From Pezizomycotina sp. ARF18 (Eukaryota > Ascomycota): DNA of 64,000 nucleotides. Every line of letters starts with the position of its first letter. The stretch's first letter is position 1. Both the position numbers and the translations under genes were made by a program. Positions 21,411-34,280 of the stretch are shown here, in pieces. The notes beneath the pieces are model-generated. The model worked only from the letters and a program-made list of their open reading frames with translations. It did not search any database and was not told the origin of the DNA. The stretch lies in contig AZLU01000007.1 in assembly GCA_002224055.1 (NCBI GenBank), positions 266,001 to 330,000 of the forward strand, in the 5' to 3' direction.

Positions 21411-23668
21411 TATTATTTCGCCCTATAGCGTTAGCCTTAATGTTAGTTTCAGCGTCGTGAGAAATAGTCCTGTATTTGCATCAGCACCTGCGGATGGTTG
21501 AAATTACTAAAAATTCCTAATCCGAGTTATCCTTGTCACCAACAACAGAAGCTTCCAGTGGGGTATTTCGGCAATTGAGATCGAAGGCGTCCATGATGTT
21601 TCAAATCAAGCACTAGAGGAGTCGAAAGATAAGCTATTCACAGGGGTGGGCTATGCTTTTCGTAGATATAGTTACAATAAGTCTTCCTGTACGCTTTTGG
21701 ATTCGGGAGAACCGGGATCCTGGTACCCAATAAAATCCTCGAAGTATGCACTCATGGAAGTTGGGAATAAGATTTCCATGCATAACCGCGTTGCGACCTT
21801 GCATGATTTTTTTTTTTTTTTGTATCAGCAATCCTTCAAGAAAGGTACCAGGAGATAATTAGAACCAAAGAGTACCAGGATCCCTTACACAGAGAAGGTA
21901 CATCGGTGGAGAGTGGAGCTCTCCATCGCAGCAGCTAGCATGGACAACAAGACTTTGCTAACAAAATATGAAAGCCCCACAGTAATTATTCCATCCAGTA
22001 ATTTTTTCCGAGTGCTTACTTTTGCAAGGATTTTGACGATATGCGCCTTCCTAAACGTTTTACCGCAAGCGAATATAGCGGAAAACACGGAAAATTTAGT
22101 TTAGACAAATGGTGATATAGCGCATCTCTTTTCTGGAAATCCCTGAAGCCATATAAGGCACATAAACATGGGATATATTTATACATACTTATCGAGCTTC
22201 CAGAAGTGGTACTGAAATCGGCACATCCGATAACCGAAATCCTTCATTCACCGTAAAACGATATAACAAACGTTGTACACGGGACTTTGCATCCGACAAG
22301 ACCTAATTTTCTGGCCATTTGTTCATTTTACACTTACAGGGATGGTAAGGTGTGAGCCGTTGTTGGTTTATAATTCAGATGATAAAATGATTCATCAATC
22401 ATCAGAAAAACGCCCACAGCTCCTTCATCCTTTCGTTCGTCTTTCCTTGAATAAATGAATACACGTTTGGGCTCTGAAGAAGTCTAAATCGTAGCTTAAA
22501 TGTACTGAAATACTCTTGCCATGCTGACATGGATAATTTAAATTCAGCGAGAATGTTCTGCCCCAAAACGGCGCTCCCGAGATATTATAGTTTCCCGTCT
22601 GACATTGGCTTTCGGCCTGAACCGTGCGGCTCTACGGTTTTCCTGCCGAATTCGACGATATTGCAGTCCGTGCGTCACACAGCCCGGAAACGCCAAGTCA
22701 CTCTGGGAGGCTCTGCGGTTCGATGAATCACACGAATATTATCCGATGATTTCAAACCTATTACAGATGCACGCTATTCATAATTTCCTACTTTTCCTGC
22801 GGGCAAACATGCTTATTACTATGTTTGATCTCATGCACGCCCAGTTGGACTCATATTAGGCTCAAGTTCAGCTGAATTGTTTCAGAGCGGACTTTAGCAT
22901 GATAGATCATCGGCAGCTCGCCACCCAATCCTGCGCTGCGGTACCTGCACTTCTAAAGGACGATTATAAATCTTCCTAGTCTTCCTATTCAGAGAGGAAA
23001 TAAATTTCAGAACTAGCAAGCGTTACTCCTCCGTACAGTTATAAAAGCAGCAAGTATCCATTGTTGTTCTTTTGTTATTGTTCTTTTTTGTTAATTTTCT
23101 TCTTGTTTTGTTCCTTGAATCTTTTATTGTCTCCTCTTGGGCAGTCTCGGATCCTACGAAGTAGGCAGGCCTCTTGGGTTGCTCCGAGCCAAGATTTATT
23201 CACCACCGATACAAATACATTGCTGATTTTGTAATTAATAGCCAGTATACTTACTGATATTAGGATTTAATTATAGGATTAGCGTTATAGTCTTGCTCAC
23301 GCAACGAGACACCGAGAAATCCAATTGTGAGAAACTATAACAGAATTAACAATATACTGTCTTTTAGTTTACTGCGATATCACATTGTTGTTAACCAATA
23401 CTGGGTGCCTATTGGTAAGAAGCGATTTTAGCCGGAAAAATATGATCAGGTGCCCTTGATGTTCATATTCAAATGATATAATCTTACGGGTTAATGCTAA
23501 TCAAAGCGTTACTGCTTACTATGATATAAATATTTTCCTTCGTTGCTTGCAATATCTCATATATCAGTTCGTGAGTTCGTGTTTTGAATAATTGACGGAG
23601 ATGAGATTTTTGCTTCATCACAAAAACCAAAGAGAGCCTCCTACCTTAACAGAATCGTTCAGACCAAT
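21411..23668. other. Intergenic, no gene seen
   Basis: About 2.2 kb with only short frames lacking domains, splice logic or repeats that I can support. Confidence 0.45.
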
Positions 23669-24349
23669 ATGACTGACAAATACCAATACAAGTCAATATA
23701 CTCTTCCGCCAAGGAGATACGGGCCGCCTTGAACCTAGAAGCAGACAATAACGGGCCTAAAGATGCGGAGTGGCAACGAAAGAAGGTACGTGTAAAACCG
23801 CCCGTGGATTTTCCATCAAATCTAGGTGATCCCGGTACAAGGAATGTTAAGTAAGCATGCAGGATATCGTAGGAAGAATCTGCAAAAGCTACTACAATCA
23901 AATCGACTCTTTGAGCAAGGAGCAGAAACATGCGTTTTACTTGCAGATTTCGACAGAAGCCTCCATACCCATGAAATACACGGAGTGGTTTGCTCATCGA
24001 TCCTTGAAAGACATCAGAGAATGGCGCGGTAGCCCCCATGAGCGGTTGGAGCTAAACTGGCAAGCATTTGCTACGCAATCGAAGGCGCAAACGAGTTCTC
24101 TGCAGCGACCACAGAGTACTACACGCCCGGAACGAGATCTTTCACCTGGAGGAACGAATTCCAATGTCGTAACGCCACAAACCCATGGCAAAGACTATTG
24201 GATGTCGTTATGCACAAGCATAATAACGATTAACGTTCTAATGGAAACTCGGATTTGGGCGGGAGTTTTCTGGTGTATTCAATCTCGTGGATTCTGTTCC
24301 CGCTTCTTCCGGGATGCGGGGTTTGCGCGTCACACCATAGTGCCGCATT
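23669..24349 (+). CDS. Hypothetical protein, frame-broken
   Basis: The ATG at 23669 gives MTDKYQYKSIYSSAKEIRAA and continues VRVKPPVDFPSNLGDPGTRN to a stop near 23853. The adjacent frame from 23857 carries IVGRICKSYYNQIDSLSKEQ and KYTEWFAHRSLKDIREWRGS to 24349. Over the last third, another frame is also plausible (NEFSAATTEYYTPGTRSFTW, then NEFQCRNATNPWQRLLD). Codon patterns look genuine in the first 450 bases. No signal peptide or known domain is recognised. One shift near 23850 joins the two main frames. Could be a fragment of a larger gene. Confidence 0.35.
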
Positions 24350-25068
24350 AACTTGTCTTTCATTTCCCGGCTATTGTCGAGTCTCCACCTCTACGGCTTC
24401 TCTTTTCCTCACTTATTCTTAATTGGGTTCTATTCTTGCAACGGAAAGGACTCTATTTAGATTTACTGAGAGCTGGTCACTTAGTTTATCTTTCTGTACT
24501 TGATGATAGGTTTTGTTTAGGGTATCGTGTATGCGTTATTAGATCCTCATAAATAATAGTAACCTCTCATAGGCTCGTGATTCGTAGATAAAATCGGGAA
24601 ATAGAGCCCAGGCTGTGGTTTTTATTGGCCTTGATCTAAATTAACGAAGAACTTCTCTATTAACCCAATTTTCGAAAAACTTCGGCACCATTCATGAAAC
24701 TTAGAAGAAAAAAAAAAAAATAAATATCTCTCATACAAGTACATGATACACAACAGTCTCTACTTCAATTCTCCTACCCATATATTCTCAATAATACATC
24801 CAATTTTAATGGCAAGGATGAAGGCGGCTTACTTCGACAACTGTTCAAAATGATGTGAGTATAAAGAGAAACGGATTAATATTCTAAACGCGATGCTTGA
24901 TGAGTTTCCTAGAAAGAAATACGGTTGGAAACCTACCTTCAATTCTCCTATGTCTTGCTTTAGGTAGTAGTGGTGAATGTCTAAGAGATCCTCGCGCTCT
25001 TTCCCCCACCCGAGCCGGATCTGGTCACGGTGTAGTGTTTATCGTCGGGATTGTGCTTCGTTTTGTCG
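24350..25068. other. Intergenic, no gene seen
   Basis: No domain recognised. It contains an A-rich run near 24708-24721. Confidence 0.4.
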
Positions 25069-25418
25069 TTAAGTGTTGGCGGAGCTGTACGGGTTATTCC
25101 AATGAAGCGTAAAAGAGAAATCGTCAGGCGCATCAACCGCTGTGTAAGTCACCTCTCCTTGACAGCCAGTGTGAACTTCCCCATTTGCAAACGGTATTTC
25201 ACCATGGGCGGGGACGAAAGCACGTGGGTAACTATTTGCGATACATTTGCCGCTTTGCCGCTTTGCCGCTTGGCAGCGGTTAGCGTAAGGGTATAGGTGG
25301 AATTGCTTTCGAGCGTTACTTGAACGCTGTAGTCGAAGTTGTTGTCCTGAGTTGTAGCATCGGTCCCGACGGAGACAAAGGCATTTTCGAGGGATCTAGG
25401 CATCTGGGTTATGGCCAT
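25069..25418 (-). CDS. Hypothetical beta-rich protein, one frameshift
   Basis: The ATG at 25418 begins MAITQMPRSLENAFVSVGTD. The frame continues through FDYSVQVTLESNSTYTLTLT, a run of alternating polar/hydrophobic residues suggesting beta strands, to MGKFTLAVKER and a TGA near 25149. One base over, the frame continues GEVTYTAVDAPDDFSFTLHW and ends NNPYSSANT at 25069. The joint product would be about 115 residues. It has no signal peptide, no cysteines and no family that I recognise. The small size and beta pattern suggest a single beta-sandwich domain. Confidence 0.4.
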
Positions 25419-27162
25419 TTTTCAAACCTTTTTCAGCAGAGCTCTGTAACCTTTGATTCGATACGTTATCTAGAAGGATAGGTGATGTATAAGATCTTGA
25501 AGGAGCAGTCGATTGTCTTAACTAGTTGCGCTGAATGAGATAGGACAAGTCTGATATAGATCTCCCAAACGACCGGAAAGTTTCCCTTTTATAGACAGAA
25601 TGGAGGGAATACAGGTAATAGCACGAAAGTCTCAGAAAGGTTACGATGTCTTGTAGGGAATTGTCTCAAATAGTGAAAGGCGACAAACCATGCTCCGCCA
25701 GCAACAATGAGACCAAGATGCCAGGAATTATCTCGATACTCAAATCGCGGTCGATTTTGCAGAGAACAATCTGGGCTCAAGCCACAGATATAGAAACGTA
25801 CGATTGACAGCTATTTCCTCAACTAGCACGTAATAGCTAGAATCACAGCTAGGTCGACTCGCCCCCATTGATCTAGATGTAAAGCTTGGTCTAGAACACT
25901 TCATTCCCCGAATTTGCATGCCAGCGCTATGGGAGATGAAAAGCCGCATCCACGTCACGATGTGGATACCGATATGCAGGGGTTAAACACACTCTTTCCT
26001 GCTAAGGTTCAGTATCTGTGATTATAATCCCCATTCTCCACTGATTTGTCGCTCTCATGGAGGGCTAGCAGCGTCTATAATCCTGCTCGCTAGACAGAGG
26101 TGATCACTGTTAATCATATCACAGCCACATTCTAGCTAGTATCTCCGACAGGGATACGCGATTCAAAAGCAGTCCATATTGTAATCATGAGGGTTCGCCA
26201 CTAATGCGTTTCTTTGATTGGCTACTGCAATTCGTAACACTTGTGTATATGGCAAAAAAAGGCTTGAGTTGCCTTGGGGTAGAAATATATGGAAGTGCAA
26301 TGCGAAAAAGATCAAAAAGTATGATGGCTTTTTGTTTGGGTTAGAGAAAGCTAGGACGTGAGTCGTGTAGCTCGTAGTTGCACTCATATGTTTTTATAAT
26401 TCTAATCACACGCATTAGAGATCTATATTATTCTCCTATCGCTTCTAGCTTATATTCTTGCTCTTGGATGTCATTTGCACTTTTCCTGCGGCTGGTTTTA
26501 CGATTTCAAACTTGCAGCTAGCTACGAGAGTTCTCAAGTATTATTCCAAAAAGACCAGTAGATTAAAGGATCTATATGTATATATATGTTAAAATCACTT
26601 TTATTTCGCAATAATTTAGCGCCAGCTAACGTGATTGCTAATCCTTAGATACATCTATTTTTTATGAACTCCTCTATCCAGAAGTAAAACACAGAGCCTA
26701 CCGTTATCTTAAATATATATATATAAAATAAAACTTGGGGGAAGAATAATTTTAGGTCGATTCTAAGGCAAAATAAAAGGAAATAATGAAGCAATTGAAC
26801 TTTTAAATGGTCTCCGGACCGAAATATACGATATTTTTCGATAAGCCCTAAAATCCCAACCGGGGGCCCAGGGCCGGGGGCAACGGAACCAGCCAACCGT
26901 ATATAGAGATTATGAATTGAAGCTCTTGGGATCTCTTGCCCTATAACCAAAATCTTATAAAAATGAGTGCACCGAACACCCGTGATCAACACCTAGGTTT
27001 GATATGAGTAACCACTGTCGAAGTGATAAATCTGGGAAGCCCTTGGTTAGGTAAGCCTCTATGTAGCAAAAATGTCTGAGAACGTAGATCTCCTCTAACG
27101 GCATTACCGAGACACTTACATAAGTTGAAGAATCCCTGGCGATAGCGCCCGACGCTATCCTA
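25419..27162. other. Intergenic, no gene seen
   Basis: AT-rich DNA of about 1.7 kb with short unsupported frames on both strands. Confidence 0.45.
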
Positions 27163-27771
27163 CTATAGCATCTTCCACTGTACACGAATCACACTTCCAT
27201 CGCCATCCCTCGCGCCAAAGGCCGTCCAGAGGTCGCTCGTCATATCGATACTTCGGTCGGAGCTTAAATTCCTGTCAGCGATGATAGCGGTTCTCACGAC
27301 CTTGTTGGGGCCTTTGATCTGTATCTTCCTTCCGCATAGTTGATTATGCTGTGCGGCTCCCATGGGGTCGAATACGTTGAATGCCATCGCGACAAGAGGT
27401 GTGTTATCCGATGGTGGAACTCGCGATGTAAAGTATGTGGAAAGGCCACAGGCGCCGGCCGTGTACAACTGGCGACGTGCGGGAGCTGCTGGCCCGTACT
27501 GGAAGATGCTACCGGTGATACCCGTAAATGCATAGTACGACCCTGGGATAGACCGCTTCACTGTGACTGCACTATGCTCTTCAGGTTGGGCATTGGTGAT
27601 ATTCACTCCAGAATTGTCGTTAATGACAAAGTCTTGCAACCACTCATTGCTAAAGGTTTGAGCGTTCTGTACTTCAGTGCCACTGTGATCTCCCAGGGTA
27701 TTGGTAGGCAGCGGTACGGTGAGCGCCAGGCCAAAGAGTGTGAAGAGAATTAGGTGGAAGATCTTGAACAT
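27163..27771 (-). CDS. Secreted double-psi beta-barrel (RlpA/expansin-like) protein
   Basis: An intact 202-codon frame. The signal peptide is MFKIFHLILFTLFGLALTVP; a Kex2-type KR lies at residues 72-73, leaving a mature domain beginning SIPGSYYAFTG. The domain reads GACGLSTYF (Cys108), PLVAMAFNVFD, LCGRKIQIKGPN (Cys146), AIIADRN, SIDMTSDLW and ends VIRVQWKML. This order of ACG...VA...CG+.I.I...V.D...IDM...W is typical of double-psi beta-barrel proteins related to RlpA, expansins and plant kiwellins, which act on or near cell walls. A paralogue with the same motifs lies at 40224. No full catalytic set can be asserted, so it may be a non-enzymatic wall or host-interaction protein. Confidence 0.75.
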   Translation of the reverse strand: MFKIFHLILFTLFGLALTVPLPTNTLGDHSGTEVQNAQTFSNEWLQDFVINDNSGVNITNAQPEEHSAVTVKRSIPGSYYAFTGITGSIFQYGPAAPARRQLYTAGACGLSTYFTSRVPPSDNTPLVAMAFNVFDPMGAAQHNQLCGRKIQIKGPNKVVRTAIIADRNLSSDRSIDMTSDLWTAFGARDGDGSVIRVQWKML

Positions 27772-27991
27772 AATGCTTGAAATCGCTGAGAAGATCTGAT
27801 AGGTAATAGCAGAATCTATTGAGAGAACGGATACAAAGTGATTAGGAACGCAGATTATGTGAAAGGAAAGGATGTTGAAAAGAAGCGAGATGAATTGAAG
27901 AGAGAAGGGCCTTCACAGAAGGTGTGTTGATTGTCGTAGTGTATAGTGCTGATGCATATCAGAAAAGGAGGATCATGGGGTCGAGATCCAT

Positions 27992-28000
27992 CCTTATATA
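27992..28000 (-). promoter_or_regulatory. Probable TATA box of the 27.2-27.8 kb gene
   Basis: TATATAAGG on the minus strand about 220 bp upstream of the start codon. Confidence 0.45.
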
Positions 28001-31000
28001 GATCAAGACATACAAATGCTTTATGCTACTACGTCGTATATTAAATGGTATTGATTGAACGTCAACGGAAGAACAGTAGCATCTAGCACGTAAATACTAT
28101 ACTAAAGGCATTCGTGTCATCGTCGAAGGTGAGCGCTTTTGTTATCTTGGCCGCGACCGGCGCTGTCTAAGCGCGGAAATGCCGATAAGGAGATTTACCC
28201 AGGAACGGAACTCCCATATTTCTCTTTTCCAGAGCTTCGCAACCCCACGGCCACACATCGTGTCCGGACTTGGTGAAGAAAGTGGATCGTGTATTTGGCT
28301 GCGCTGCCACAAGCATGTTTCGCTCTTTACACGTTCAAGTCATCCGTATTGAGATCTTTGGAGATGTTCTAGGAACCTTCTGTCAGTTAATGCCTCATGA
28401 GCTTCCGAAAGAGAATGAGGTCTAATAGACTCTTGTGGAGACGAAGATGTCATATTGGCGGAGATTCAAAATTCCGAGACGAACTGATATTCGCTGAGAG
28501 TCGAAATTTCGTCCGTATGAACCCTGGTTCATAGAGGAAATGCGCAACTTGACAGATTTACGAGCCGCTAGTAATCGCTCTGTCAAATTGTAACACTTTC
28601 AAAGGTTGAAATGGTCCTACTCAGTTGCAGGAGGAAGGCTAGAACGTTGAGATGGCAGGAAATAAAGGCGCGAAAAAAATGTTCTAGAAGACAAATATCA
28701 TTTTTAAAGACCCTTGGGAAGATATATTTGACATATAATTTGTATGGGCTATCTGATGGAGGGGGCAGGCACTTTCAGAAAAAATAGGGTATAATTGTGA
28801 ATGCCAACAATACCACAATGATCGTGGCCGTGTTTTGTATTCTTCTATTCGGTTAATATATTAATATCCTTGAAACCAGGTTTATAGCAGTCTGGTATTT
28901 TCTCGGACATTTCCGAATTAACGTCTATACATCAAACGCCGCAAGGCTTTATATTAGGTGCGAGCTTGTTTTCTTTTTTTTTTTTTTTTTTTTTTTTTCT
29001 GGCGTAGAAAAATACAATAACACAGAATGAATGAACCAGGATTAACAACCCCGGTTCCCTCGGCGAATTAGCCAGATTTGTTAAATATCCCAACATATAC
29101 TCCACGTGGAATTATTACCAAGTATATTTGCTTCCAGAAGCTTCTTCCTATTGGGTGGCTATTCAGACGCCCAGTCAACGGTTTTTAATTCAGGCACCAT
29201 GAGAGGGTACTGGGCTCCAACCCGCTCTAGATTTAGCGAAGCGTTTCGCAAAAAATATGGGGGAGCTTCGCGGCGGTCGCGTCGCTGGCCGCTACTGTCT
29301 TCAAGAGCTCTCGACTGCGCTATAAATTCTAATTCTATAAGAAAGATTAATTGTTGAGCAACATTTTCCCCATGAGCACCGTTGGGCCATTTCAATTGAA
29401 GCTCTATCTCTGACATTGCGATGTCATTCTAAGGTTCGCAAAGTCTAGTATTGGTGAGCTGGTTGTTTTCTTGGCATTGACTTCTTCCCCCGCGCCGCTA
29501 AACTAGTGCGACCGTTCACGCGCGACAATTTTACTGCAGTACAAGGAAGCTGCGAAATAGGGCTAAAGACCTTCAGGGCAAGGGTGTCGAGCTGAGAGCG
29601 GTTACAAACACAAGACTTGGTGTAACGGATATAGCTAATACTCATGATCAGTTTAAACAGAGGTAGTTCTGTAGAATCAATCTGACCCTGGTTTTGGAAA
29701 ATGAAGTGACAAAGTGCCGCTGGCTACCCCAACGTCTCAGCTTGACGGCTATGTTGGTTTACAAATACCTACCCCATGCAGCGAATAAGAAAGGGGCTAC
29801 TTCAGAGAACTAGACTTTTCACTTATCTGCTTCCATAATTCATAATTTTTTTTCTTTTTTTTTTTTTTTGGTTTAAAACCGCAATTTCCTGACTGCAGCT
29901 ATACGTGATTTTTCCCTCCACGCGAACACCTAGTCTTTCATTCTGTTTAGCTCTTCGAGGGTTAATAGATCCATCACAATGGATATACAGAGCGAAGGCA
30001 TTGTGATAGTTCAAACAAACCCATCCGTGTGATGTTCGCCTTGCACTTAGAGCCTCAAAACTTTCCTTTGACAAACTAACGAGTGCAATCCTGGAGACAA
30101 TTTTGTTTAAACGTCTGCTATTTCTTATTCAATTTTTATAGCTTTAGTGGACGCCGAAATGAGTAAATGTCGGAACGCGAGCAGGATATTTCGAGCTGCT
30201 CACTGATGGATGCTACTTGCAATATATATCTAGAATTGCACTAAGAGATACATGCTACATCCTAGGAATAGGATCAGATGTTGACTTGCCGCAGACGAAA
30301 TTAGGATTACGCTCATACTTTTTCATAATGAAGCACTAGTTGACTCTTCTCCACAGGCGACATTCTATGGTTAACGCAAAGAGAATAGTATCTTTCATAT
30401 ACAAGAAAACTTTAATCAATTGAGAATTTCGCATAGTGCTCTGAATCGTCGCACATAAGAGTATATTAACCCCATTGCGAGTGGAAAACCATTCTGAACA
30501 GTATTGGGACACAATATTACAGATTCCTTTAATAAATATATAATGGACTGATACTAGCGCAATCTCATATTTTTGCTATCGTTGGTCTAAATAGTGGAAT
30601 ACCAGATTATAGTTATGTAATAATAATAAGTAAAGCTGTTGTTTAATAGGTACCTCAGAGAGGAACATCAAAATTTCTAACAATATTAGACGAAGGAAAA
30701 CAAAAGTGCTTCCATGCATCATGTCAATACAGACGAATGATGATACCCCTGAGATAATTGCGGGGAACGAGCATTATCTTTTGACAATAGCGCTGAAAAA
30801 CATGCAATTTGCCAAGCTTTGACGCTCACGTGACTGCCATTCTGATATAAGCATGCCTGCTTGGCACAAAATGAAAACTCGAAAAACATAAACAAACCTC
30901 CATCCCCATTACATCTACACGTAACGCGTCGCAGACTCATAGTGCCGCAGGCAGGCAGGGGGTCCGAGGAATGCAATCCCCTAGATATCTTATAATTATA

Positions 31001-32732
31001 TATATTTATATGTAATAGAAGTATATATATATAATTAACGATAGACGTATACCGATGTATGTATAAGGGGAGTCTAAGGGTCGCGACCTTCAGCATTACA
31101 CAAAGGTGTATAATATTACTATAGTAAATATATATAAAAATTATACTACTGCGTAGTGACAGCGGAGGTGCAGGGGTGTAGCCCTCAGGTGACATCTAAT
31201 TTAAAAAAAATAAAATAAAAATAAAAATAAAAAATAGCGCCGCAGGCCAAAGGGAGGGGGGTCTGGGCCCAGTGCTATTATATTATTTACAAAATATTTA
31301 GCCGCATATAAAAAAAAATATAACAGCAATATACACATGCTTCCCTCGCTGCTTAGTGGTATTAGTATATCAGTATTGCCTTGTTTATATATATAAATTG
31401 CTATTGAAGAGCCAGAGAGCTTTGATATTCCGGCTACCGTTCCTCCGAAGCTATTCCAGAGAGGTACGGAAAAATATCCGCAACATCTCATTTTGGTCCC
31501 TCGTGTCGAGTCAGGCACTCGAAACAAGAGAAACTCATGCGATTCGTCCATTCTTCCGGATCCCCACAATAATACTCCTAGCTCCTGGCAATAATACTCC
31601 TAGCTCCTGGCGAGCAAGCACCTGGCAGTGGCAGGCACAGCAAAAAGGTGGTAGATCTACGCACATCTCGCTTGAATTTGATGATCATATATTGTTTGGC
31701 GTTCAGGCATCTGCTTTATCGACGCCTCGGGAGTCGGGGACCTTAACTGCCAAAGTCCTCAAGCCAAAAATAATTAAAACTCTCACAAAAAAAGGCACTT
31801 GCACTTTGGCCAATGGGCCGACGGAAAAATCATAAGTATCTATTCAGTATGATCATATTTTTCCGTCTGCAGTCCTCCTCTACTTACTGTTGTTCTGCAA
31901 TGCAAGAATCGGCTTCCCCCACGACAGAGACACCATCTGCTCGTCTGCGTTTTTCAAGATACGACTCACTGTCTGAGAATGCAACCCTTGTTCGGAAGAG
32001 GAAATTCATTTTCCCGATCTATCATGATATTTCAATCTAACCTAAAAAAGCCAAGGATTCGCGTGCGGGTCGTAGACTCCCAGTAGGCGAGGCTATTTGC
32101 CACTATCTGCCAGAGGCGCATAGTCAGCTGGTGGGGATTAGTACTAATACCAGTAAGCATATACGATGCGGTGGCTTTTTTTTTTTTTTTTTTTTCGATC
32201 TTGAGTCCAGTTCTTCAGTTTTCCTCTTTATTCATTCATCCCGCGGAGACCGGAAATACCAATTTAGCCGCCCAGAAAAATAATACTGAAAGTAATACCG
32301 AAGTTGTATAGGGTATTGTGGGGTAAGCCAGGACTAGATAACGTATATTTGTGGGTCGGTACCCCTTGCGTATCGCGTATTTTGCCTTCCCTTTTATCCC
32401 AATCCCGGATTTTCCCCCGAAATACGAAATTTCGACCCCGATTTTCTGGCCGTAGAGGCTCTGGATGTCACGTCACCCTTGCGAACGACATGTTACAGCT
32501 TTCCTTCTCTTCCACTGGTGCGCTATTCGATCGGCATATATATCATCTGGAAATCCCTGTCGCCAGTTTCGACCCCAACGAGGTCCTCTTAGAAACCAAA
32601 GTTGATTTCGCGTTACACGTCGTAAAATGGTGCTCAGTAGCGATCTCATCGAGAACTGGACACTTTCTCAATCGCTTCGGTGTTCGTTTTGGCTCGGGTG
32701 ATCCTAAGGACTATTCAACTGGGCTTTAAAGG
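28001..32732. other. Long AT-rich intergenic region
   Basis: No gene that I can support in about 4.7 kb. It includes T-rich runs at about 28974-28999 and 32178-32197, a T/C run near 29850, and a perfect 22-bp tandem duplication at 31568-31611. Open frames here have AT-driven composition or no domain. Confidence 0.45.
31568..31611. repeat. Perfect 22-bp tandem duplication
   Basis: Two identical 22-bp units (31568-31589 and 31590-31611) centred on ACTCCTAGCTCCTGG. Confidence 0.9.
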
Positions 32733-34280
32733 ATGGAAAGGGATGATTATCTTATCCTGGTGGCATACGTAAGTTGCTTCTAACTGTGGAACACTCCAGT
32801 AATTTCTCCACTAATAATTGAGGAAATGACAGGTCGCTTTCACTACGATGTAGCCTCGGTCCATATTATCGACAATTACGGGTGCAATGTTGGACTTACT
32901 CAGGACATCGCAGAGAAACTTACATCCACCGAGATTCACCGCTTGAAAATCGGCTCCATTGCTGACTTCTTCAGCTGGCTGGCCTGGGTCACCCTACTCT
33001 GGAGCTGCAAGGGGTGCATGCTTTTCTTGTTCTCGCGTATTACACTGGGTCTGCGGCAAGAAAAGCTTGTCACGATCGCAGCCTGGATAGTTGGCGCGAC
33101 GTTTCTTGGAGGCGTCTCTACAAATATATTCAAATGTGGTTCGAACGTTGAGCGGAACTGGCAGATCGTTCCTGCCCAGGAAGTAAGTTACAATAGCGGG
33201 AGTGGCGGCCAGGCTTTTGCCAAAATAGATGTTTTCAAAATGGATATTTTCTGATTAATCTTGTTCAATGAACAGATTGTACTTCTGGAGCAGCGAACCT
33301 CTTCTTCGTCGGTATCACCAATTTCCTGTAAGTTATAGCCCAGTAACCGATCTGAAGGCCAAGCGCTTATCCTACATTCAGCCTCACGAGATGTGCTAAC
33401 AACACTACGCTAGAACCGATGTCTTTATCCTCTCGATTCCTCCACCCTCTTATGGAAGGCGCGAATGTCGACACAAAAGTCAGTGACCCTTGGATTATCA
33501 GATTTCTCCTGATTCATTTGAGAGCTAACTTTGCGGAAACAAAGAAAAATATTCATTTTCTTCATGCTCTGCTCCGGCGTTTTTATCGTTGTTGTGTCTG
33601 CACTGAGATGGTAAATTCTCAAACTCCAACCTTGAATCTTCCCAGTGAATTTTAGTATACTACCCGTTTTTGCGATCTCCGAAATACTAAATCATAATGA
33701 TTCCACTTCTTGCGTAGTATTTATTCGATCTTGACCATCTATGACGATATGAGCGTCACGGTCGCGCTTGCTTGGTCGACTCGCGAAAATGTTGCTACCC
33801 TTAACCCCCCCCCTTTTTTTTTTTTTTTTCGTTGTCGCGATCTTCGGCTAACTTACTAATGACGACACAGTTCACGGCGATGGTCATCGTAAATCTTCCG
33901 ATCATCGTATCGTCGACTCGAACACTCCGCTCGGGTTCTAAACCTGACCAATCTCCGCGGTCCAGCTTCCCCTTGACATTCTATCCTTTCGGTCTTGGAG
34001 CAAGTGGCGACGCAACGGCGGTGTTAACGGGAATACTACCGACCATAGCGTTTTGTCGAGAGATGCAAGGAGATTAGTCGGTCGCGCGATTCCAGGTTTG
34101 AGTACGCTCGACGCGTCAACGATATGTAGTGAAACGCAGGAGAAACTTAAGCTATCTGCGGAGGTAGAGAGTGAACGTATAGATAGTCGCGAGCCATTAT
34201 CAGGCAAGGTAGATGGCGGTAATGTTGTGGTAAGATCCATGACGGCTGCTAGTGGTAAGAGTATGACGGATATAGTATGA
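32733..34280 (+). pseudogene. SAT4/rhodopsin-fold integral membrane protein, frame-broken
   Basis: A short exon at 32733-32768 gives MERDDYLILVAY before a GTAAGT donor. The acceptor at 32832 leads, after one shift, into IIDNYGCNVGLTQDIAEKL, ADFFSWLAWVTLLWSCKGC, LFLFSRITLGL and LVTIAAWIVGATFLGG. Further exons supply CTSGAANLFFVGITNFL (from about 33277), TDVFILSIPPPLMEGAN (from about 33417) and, near 33867, FTAMVIVNLPIIVSSTRTLR. Order and spacing match the fungal SAT4-like rhodopsin domain: seven helices, a cysteine before the fifth, and the late NLP motif. The C-terminal tail DASTICSETQEKLKLSAEVE stops at 34280. Several shifts break it. These proteins are plasma-membrane receptors of mostly unknown ligand; some act in fungal-host signalling. 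Confidence 0.55.

Noticed and set aside
29159-29416. 85-codon minus-strand frame
   Set aside because: Reads tolerably but has no domain, splice logic, promoter or paralogue in the window.
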